From positions 71,185 to 135,184 of the forward strand of contig CAXMMR010000032.1 in assembly GCA_963692975.2 (NCBI GenBank): a stretch of DNA of 64,000 nucleotides, in the 5' to 3' direction. Source of the stretch: CAXMMR01 sp963692975 (lineage in GTDB: Bacteria > Pseudomonadota > Alphaproteobacteria > Acetobacterales > Acetobacteraceae). This document shows, one piece after another, positions 59,581-64,000 of the stretch (its first letter is position 1; each line of letters begins with the position of its first letter). Under the pieces are notes generated by a model. It did not search any database. It was not told the DNA's origin and saw only the letters and a list, made by a program, of their open reading frames with translations. The translations under genes and the position numbers were made by a program.

Positions 59581-61440
59581 CTTGAGCGCCCCTGCCAACG
59601 CCGAGGTCACCCGCCGTGCGAACGCTGCCGGATCACGCGGCGCCTCGCCGTCCTGCACCCGCGCGAGGTCAAGCAGCGTGCGCGCGCTGTCCTCGATGTC
59701 GGCATGCGCGGCGGCGCGTTCGGCCAGGCTGCGGATAAGCGGATGGTGTGGGTTGAGCTCCAGCACCGGCGCGCTCGGCGGCGCCGCACGGCCCGAGCGG
59801 CGCATCAGGCGCAGCATCTGCAGGTCTGGACCCTGCTCAGAGGCGGCAAGCACGACTGCGCTGTTGGTCAGCCGGTCGGTGACCCGCGCGTCGGCGATGT
59901 CGGCGCCGAGCGCCGTCTTGAGCGCCTCGATCAGCGCCGCCGTATCGGCAGGCTCCTCACTCACCTCGCTATCCGGCTTGAAGCCGGACAGGTCGGCCGC
60001 GCCCTGGGTGACGCTGCGCAGCGGCTTGTCGTCAAACTTGTCCAGACGGTCCGGCCAGAACGCATCGACCGGGTCGGACAGCAGCAGCACCTCCAGACCG
60101 CGGGCTCGGAAGCCCTCGAGCTGCGGCGAGGCGGCGAGCGCCTCGTGGCTGTCGCCCAGCAGGTAGTAGATCGCCTCCTGGTCAGGCTTCATCCGGGCGA
60201 CATACTCGGCGAGCGACGTTAGGCCCTCAGCCCCACTGGTGCGAAACCGCAGCAGCGGCGTCAGGTCCTTCTCGACGTCGATGCCGGCCGTGCCGGAGTC
60301 ATAGGCGCCCTCCTTCAGGATGCCGCCGAAATTGTCCCAGAATGGCGTGTAGCCGACGGCATTGGCGCTGCGCGTCTTGAGCTCGGACAGCACCCGGTTG
60401 GTGACCGCCTTGCGGATGCGGGCCAGCACCGGCGTTGCCTGCAGCATCTCCCGGCTGACGTTGAGCGGCAGGTCCTCGGTGTCGACCACGCCCTGCACGA
60501 AGCGCAGGAACGGCGGCAGCAGCTCTGCCTCGTCGGTGATGAACATCCGCCGCACGTGCAGCCGCACCTTCGACTTGCGCTCGCCCTCCAGCGGGTCGAA
60601 GGGCTTGGCGCCCGGCACGAACAGCAGCGCGGAGAACTCGATGTTGCCCTCGGCGCGCCAGTGCAGCGTCGCCCAGGGCTCGTCGAAATAATTGCCGAGG
60701 TGCTTGTAGAAGCTTTTATAGGCCTCCTCGTCGACCTCGGATTTCGGCCGCCGCCAGAGCGCGGTGCCCTCGTTGGCCGCCTGCTCCTTGCCGTCGCGGG
60801 TGAGCAGGATCGGCAGCGCGATGTGGTCCGCCCACTTGCGCACGATCGTCTCCAGCCGGTACGGCTCGAGGAACTCGTCGGCGTCAGGCTTGATATGCAG
60901 GGTGATCGTCGTCCCGGCGGCCGCGCGCTCGGCCGGGCTCAGCGTGTAGTTGCCCGCACCCTCGCTCGCCCACAGCCAGGCCTCGTCCGTGCCGGCGCGG
61001 CGCGAGACGACCTCGACCCGGTCGGCGACCATGAAGGCGGCGTAGAAGCCGACGCCGAACTGGCCGATCAGGTTCGGCCGATCCTCGGGCTTGGCATCCG
61101 CCAGGCTCTGGCCGAACGCCCGCGTGCCGGAGCGCGCGATGGTGCCGAGATTGGCCACCAGCTCGTCGCGGCTCATGCCGATGCCATCGTCGCTGATCAC
61201 GAGCGTCCGGGCGTCCTTGTCGGGCACGATGCGCACGGCCGCGCCCTCCGGCGCGGCCAGCGTCGCGTCGGTCAGGCTCTCGAAGCGCCGCCGGTCGGTG
61301 GCGTCGGCCGCGTTCGCGACCAGCTCGCGCAGGAAAATCTCGCGCTCGGAGTAAAGCGAATGCACCACGAGGTCGAGCAGCCGCCCGACTTCGGCGCCGA
61401 ACTCGTGCCGTTCGACCGGCTTCGTGTCTATGTCGCTCAT
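59578..61440 (-). CDS. htpG: Molecular chaperone HtpG (Hsp90)
   Basis: 620 aa ATPase chaperone. The N-terminal GHKL domain contains YSEREIFLRELVANAADATD, ISDDGIGMSRDELVANLGTI and IGQFGVGFYAAFMVADRV; the middle domain has FKPDSEVS-type linkers and GVVDTEDLPLNVSREMLQ with its catalytic Arg region; the C-terminal dimerisation domain ends near LALAR-like RTLLDLARVQDG. The N-domain has NAADA where E. coli has NASDA. Divergent from the YihY-like gene. Confidence 0.96.
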   Translation of the reverse strand: MSDIDTKPVERHEFGAEVGRLLDLVVHSLYSEREIFLRELVANAADATDRRRFESLTDATLAAPEGAAVRIVPDKDARTLVISDDGIGMSRDELVANLGTIARSGTRAFGQSLADAKPEDRPNLIGQFGVGFYAAFMVADRVEVVSRRAGTDEAWLWASEGAGNYTLSPAERAAAGTTITLHIKPDADEFLEPYRLETIVRKWADHIALPILLTRDGKEQAANEGTALWRRPKSEVDEEAYKSFYKHLGNYFDEPWATLHWRAEGNIEFSALLFVPGAKPFDPLEGERKSKVRLHVRRMFITDEAELLPPFLRFVQGVVDTEDLPLNVSREMLQATPVLARIRKAVTNRVLSELKTRSANAVGYTPFWDNFGGILKEGAYDSGTAGIDVEKDLTPLLRFRTSGAEGLTSLAEYVARMKPDQEAIYYLLGDSHEALAASPQLEGFRARGLEVLLLSDPVDAFWPDRLDKFDDKPLRSVTQGAADLSGFKPDSEVSEEPADTAALIEALKTALGADIADARVTDRLTNSAVVLAASEQGPDLQMLRLMRRSGRAAPPSAPVLELNPHHPLIRSLAERAAAHADIEDSARTLLDLARVQDGEAPRDPAAFARRVTSALAGALK

Positions 61441-61482
61441 CGTATCGGTGCCTTTTTATCGTCGGCGGGGCCGGCGTGCGGC

Positions 61483-61511
61483 GATATGCGACAGGCCCGG
61501 GCCGAGTTCAA
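61483..61511 (-). promoter_or_regulatory. Candidate htpG promoter
   Basis: On the minus strand TTGAAC (61511-61506) and CATATC (61488-61483) are separated by 17 bases, 42 bases upstream of the htpG ATG. It fits a housekeeping-like promoter better than a heat-shock sigma consensus, whose spacer would be too long here. Confidence 0.35.
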
Positions 61512-61525
61512 CCACACGGGCGCAG

Positions 61526-61550
61526 CGAACCGTCTTCGCGCCACGTCGTT
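61526..61550 (+). promoter_or_regulatory. Candidate EcfG-like promoter for the YihY-like gene
   Basis: CGAAC (61526-61530), 16-base spacer, CGTT (61547-61550). One mismatch to GGAAC-N16-CGTT; 23 bases upstream of ATG 61574, with AGGAGG between. Confidence 0.35.
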
Positions 61551-61573
61551 CCGCTCGCGCAGGAGGAGCAGCC

Positions 61574-62686
61574 ATGAGGCGGCTATGGCGGCACGACACG
61601 GCCCGGCGGGCGTCTGGACGAGCGGGCGCCAGCCTGCGCTTTATGACCGAGGTCGGGTTAGGCGCCGCGACGGCGCTGCTTGAGGCGGTGCCGGCCGCAA
61701 AGCCCGTCGACCTCGCGGCGGCAACGCCGAAAGGAGCATCCGAACGGCCGCCCGGCTCGCGAGGCGAGCCGCCGGCGCCGATGCCGGCCGAGCGCCCGGG
61801 CCTACAGGCGGATAGCCCGACCGAGATCCCGCCCGGCGGCTGGGTGCAGATCGGCAAGCGGGTCGCGGTCAACTTCTCCAGCCATCGGGTCATGGCTGAA
61901 GCTGCAAGCGTTACGTTCTACGGCTTGCTGGCGTTGTTCCCGGCGCTTGCCGCCTTTGTGTCGCTCTACGGCTTCTTTGCCGATCCGGTGACCTTGAACG
62001 ACCAGCTGTCAACCTTGCAAGGCGTGCTGCCGAGCGGTGGCATGGACATCCTGTCCGGGCAACTGCACGCGCTCACCAGCAGCTCGAAAAAGGCCCTTGG
62101 CTTCGGGTTCCTCGTCGGGCTTGCGACCTCGCTTTGGAGCGCCAACGCAGGTGTAAAGTCGCTTCTCGACGCCCTGAACGTGGTCTATGGCACAGACGAG
62201 AAGCGCGGCTTCATCAAGCTGACGCTCGTCTCCTTCGCCTTCACGTTGGGCGGGGTGGTGTTCCTGATGGTGGCTCTCGGCAGCATCGTGGTGCTGCCGG
62301 TGGCGTTGCATTTCCTCGGCCTCGACAGCCTGGCCAAGACAATACTCGGGCTGGCGCGTTGGCCGCTGCTGTTCCTGGTCGTCGCCGGCTTCCTCGCCGT
62401 CATCTTTCGCTGGGGACCCTGCCGAGCGCTTGCCAAGTGGCGATGGGTGACGCCGGGGGGCCTTGTTGCGACGCTGCTATGGATCCTGGTGTCGGCAGCC
62501 TTTTCCTGGTACGTGTCGAGCTTCGGCAACTACAATAAAACCTACGGCTCGCTCGGCGCCGTCATCGGGTTCATGACCTGGATGTGGTTGTCGCTATCCG
62601 TGATACTGACCGGCGCCCTGCTCGATAGCGAGCTTGAGCGCCAGACCGAGCAGGACACGACCGCCACCGCGGCGGCCGCCGCGTGA
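61574..62686 (+). CDS. YihY/virulence-factor-BrkB family membrane protein
   Basis: 370 aa, ATG 61574 with AGGAGG at 61561-61566. A long polar N-terminus (about 1-95, Pro/Ala-rich) precedes six hydrophobic segments: SVTFYGLLALFPALAAFVSL, SSKKALGFGFLVGLATSLWS, IKLTLVSFAFTLGGVVFLMV, WRWVTPGGLVATLLWILVSA. The motif NVVYGTDEKRGFIKL is typical. Members were once called RNase BN; the function is unresolved. The stop overlaps the next gene as GTGA. Confidence 0.88.
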   Translation: MRRLWRHDTARRASGRAGASLRFMTEVGLGAATALLEAVPAAKPVDLAAATPKGASERPPGSRGEPPAPMPAERPGLQADSPTEIPPGGWVQIGKRVAVNFSSHRVMAEAASVTFYGLLALFPALAAFVSLYGFFADPVTLNDQLSTLQGVLPSGGMDILSGQLHALTSSSKKALGFGFLVGLATSLWSANAGVKSLLDALNVVYGTDEKRGFIKLTLVSFAFTLGGVVFLMVALGSIVVLPVALHFLGLDSLAKTILGLARWPLLFLVVAGFLAVIFRWGPCRALAKWRWVTPGGLVATLLWILVSAAFSWYVSSFGNYNKTYGSLGAVIGFMTWMWLSLSVILTGALLDSELERQTEQDTTATAAAAA

Positions 62687-63771
62687 CCTCCAGGCACGGC
62701 GGCGCCAACGCGGTCGTCCCGACGATCGCGATCCCGGTTCACGATGAGGTCGAACGCATCGGCGGCTGCCTGAGGGCGCTGAGCCGGCAGGTCGAGGCGC
62801 CGCCGCCTAGGGTCCTGCTGCTGCTCAACAACTGCCTCGACGGCACGGCCGTGGTTGTCCGCTTGTTGCGGCGTCAGCTGGATCTGGACGTCGACGTCAT
62901 CGAGCATGACTTCACGCCCGAACTCGCCAATGCCGGCCATGCGCGAGCCCTGGCGATGACCCTGGCGGCAGAGCAGGCGGGGCCCGCCGGCGTGCTGCTG
63001 ACGACGGATGCCGACAGCCTGGCGCCGTCCGATTGGCTGGCGCGCAACCTGGCCGCGCTCGCCGGCGGCGCCGAATTGGTGTGCGGCCAGGCGGTGATCG
63101 ACCCGGTGGAGGCGCTGGCGATCCATCCCAGCCTGCACGAAGACGACCGCCTGGAGATCGCCTACGGCACCCTGCTCGACGCGATCGACTCGCTGATCGA
63201 CCCCGACCCGGCAGACCCTTGGCCGCGGCACGGCGAGGAAAGCGGCGCCAGCCTGGCGGTCACCGTCGAGGCCTGGCGGCGCGCCGGCGGCGTGCCGAAA
63301 CTGCCGCTTGGGGAGGACCGCGCCTTCGTCGCCGCCCTGCGCCGGGTGGACGCGCGCATCCGCCACGATCCGTCCGTGCACGTCATCGTCTCCGGACGGC
63401 TGCAGGGGCGGGCGGCCGGCGGCATGGCCGAGACGATCGCGCGCCGCATGGTGCGGCAGGATCCGATGATCGACGACCGCTTCGAGCCGGCCGAGGCGTG
63501 CCGCAGGCGGGCAACGCTGCGTGCGGCCTTCCGGCGCGGCGCCTCGCCCACCGCATTGGCCGCAGCGCTGCAGCTGCCGGCGCCGCTGGTGCGCATGGCC
63601 GCGGCGACCCGGTATTTCGGCGAGGGATGGGCGATGCTGGAGGCGGCAAGTCCTGTGCTGGTCAGGCGGCCGGTCTTGCGATCGGAGCTGGCGGCGCAAA
63701 CCACGCAGGCCAGGCTAGAAATTCAAGCCCTCGACTCTGTCAACACTGAGGCTTTGAAAACGGACAGCTAG
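62683..63771 (+). CDS. Family 2-like glycosyltransferase
   Basis: 362 aa from GTG 62683. GT-A fold: TIAIPVHDEVERIGGCLRAL and RVLLLLNNCLDGTAVVVR at the N-terminus, the DxD-type LLTTDADSLAPSDWLARNLA, then GGVPKLPLGEDRAFVAALRR with a catalytic-base ED. C-terminal about 100 residues helical (ETIARRMVRQDPMIDDRFEP). No membrane segment. Coupled to the YihY-like gene by a 4-base overlap, so the two may act together at the envelope; substrate unknown. Confidence 0.85.
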   Translation: MTSRHGGANAVVPTIAIPVHDEVERIGGCLRALSRQVEAPPPRVLLLLNNCLDGTAVVVRLLRRQLDLDVDVIEHDFTPELANAGHARALAMTLAAEQAGPAGVLLTTDADSLAPSDWLARNLAALAGGAELVCGQAVIDPVEALAIHPSLHEDDRLEIAYGTLLDAIDSLIDPDPADPWPRHGEESGASLAVTVEAWRRAGGVPKLPLGEDRAFVAALRRVDARIRHDPSVHVIVSGRLQGRAAGGMAETIARRMVRQDPMIDDRFEPAEACRRRATLRAAFRRGASPTALAAALQLPAPLVRMAAATRYFGEGWAMLEAASPVLVRRPVLRSELAAQTTQARLEIQALDSVNTEALKTDS

Positions 63772-63848
63772 GAAGGCCAGGGCTCTGCCCTGGACCCGCT
63801 GGGGCCCGCGGCCCCAGACCCCGAACTCGGGGCAGAGACCTGGCCTTA
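63772..63848. repeat. GC-hairpin repeat, copy 13 (compact)
   Basis: GGCCAGGGCTCTGCCCTGG, GGGGCCCGCGGCCCC, and a closing GGGGCAGAGACCTGGCCTTA. It fills the gap between convergent genes; its last bases form the stop codon of the next minus-strand gene. Confidence 0.85.
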
Positions 63849-64000
63849 CTGCCTCAGTCGATCGATCCGGTATGTCGATTCGCTCGCGGCGAAGTCGTGC
63901 GTAAGTTGAGCGCCCGCAATGAACAGCTCCGCCGCCCGATCACCCGTGCAGGGTGCATCGTTAGGGCCGATCCAATTGACCAGCAGGATAACGCCCTCCG
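63846..64000 (-). CDS. C-terminal fragment of an unidentified protein (cut by window edge)
   Basis: The minus frame is open from base 64000 to a TAA at 63846-63848, giving the last 50 residues: EGVILLVNWIGPNDAPCTGD, then AGAQLTHDFAASESTYRIDR. No start is inside the window. It looks like a genuine coding end because it is free of stops and its stop sits at a repeat boundary like other genes here. Too short to assign. Confidence 0.55.
   Translation of the reverse strand, partial: EGVILLVNWIGPNDAPCTGDRAAELFIAGAQLTHDFAASESTYRIDRLRQ

Noticed and set aside
59578..61440. NAADA instead of NASDA in HtpG as a loss-of-function change
   Set aside because: The ATP-contacting Asn and Asp are retained and all other GHKL motifs are intact; likely neutral.

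Overview
The window is very GC-rich bacterial chromosome with alphaproteobacterial gene content and gene order: pheT-pheS-rplT-rpmI; fabD-fabG-acpP-fabF-mltG and yicC-gmk; rpsF-rpsR-rplI; hslVU beside a hisB-hisH-hisA-hisF-hisE block; mutS-glnD. Together with the dense GC-hairpin and A/T-hairpin intergenic repeats, this points to Rhodospirillales, most likely Acetobacteraceae. The family assignment is an inference; alphaproteobacterium is secure. No phage, plasmid, transposase or CRISPR array was seen.

Layout: 1-5047 (minus) phenylalanyl-tRNA synthetase, L20/L35 and a Sel1-type lipoprotein. 5194-7360 (plus) dapF, a 59-aa ORF and ftsY. 7476-14004 (minus) gmk, yicC, mltG and the fatty-acid synthesis cluster. 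14359-15717 (plus) the S6-S18-L9 operon. 15905-20487 cfa, an unusual SDR, rsmA (minus), glk and a small secreted protein. 20567-23671 (minus) two tandem DUF2382 stress proteins and a PAS-LuxR regulator. 23902-28688 (minus) a metallo-beta-lactamase-fold hydrolase, hslU, hslV and a membrane-anchored unknown. 28788-34200 (plus) the histidine operon, interrupted by a DUF2628 gene, a GNAT gene and a glycosyltransferase-like gene. 34471-37848 (plus) a HIT protein, a TPP riboswitch with thiC, and a SirB1-type protein coupled to thiC. 38022-45782 a GT39-like membrane protein, Smr, mutS and glnD. 45880-52657 a frame-split orphan ORF, an MFS pump, UDP-glucose dehydrogenase, a lytic transglycosylase and a Wzm/Wzt-type polysaccharide ABC exporter. 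52768-57680 an AI-2E-family protein, mobB/mobA, a small secreted protein, a Bcr-type MFS, gpt, and a DUF3072 protein behind a likely EcfG stress promoter. 57875-64000 a GT39-like protein, htpG, a YihY-like protein, a GT2-like protein and one gene cut by the window edge.

Most of the window is core metabolism, so the interest lies in fine structure. (1) About fourteen copies or relics of a GC-rich hairpin repeat with inverted ends, and four copies of an A/T-rich hairpin repeat, sit almost exactly at gene 3' ends. Three genes take their last codons and stop codon from such a repeat. (2) The his operon has a perfect 23-bp triplication at the hisB/DUF2628 junction that creates two 8-codon mini-ORFs chained by GTGA overlaps, CTGA stop/start overlaps in frame with three downstream genes (hisA has no standard start codon at all), an in-frame 15-bp repeat, an inserted glycosyltransferase-like gene and a terminal (GGCAA)12 tract. 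(3) Regulatory candidates include a TPP riboswitch followed by a Shine-Dalgarno-sequestering hairpin, an EcfG-type promoter, and dyad-symmetric sites upstream of yicC-gmk and between a lytic transglycosylase and the polysaccharide exporter.
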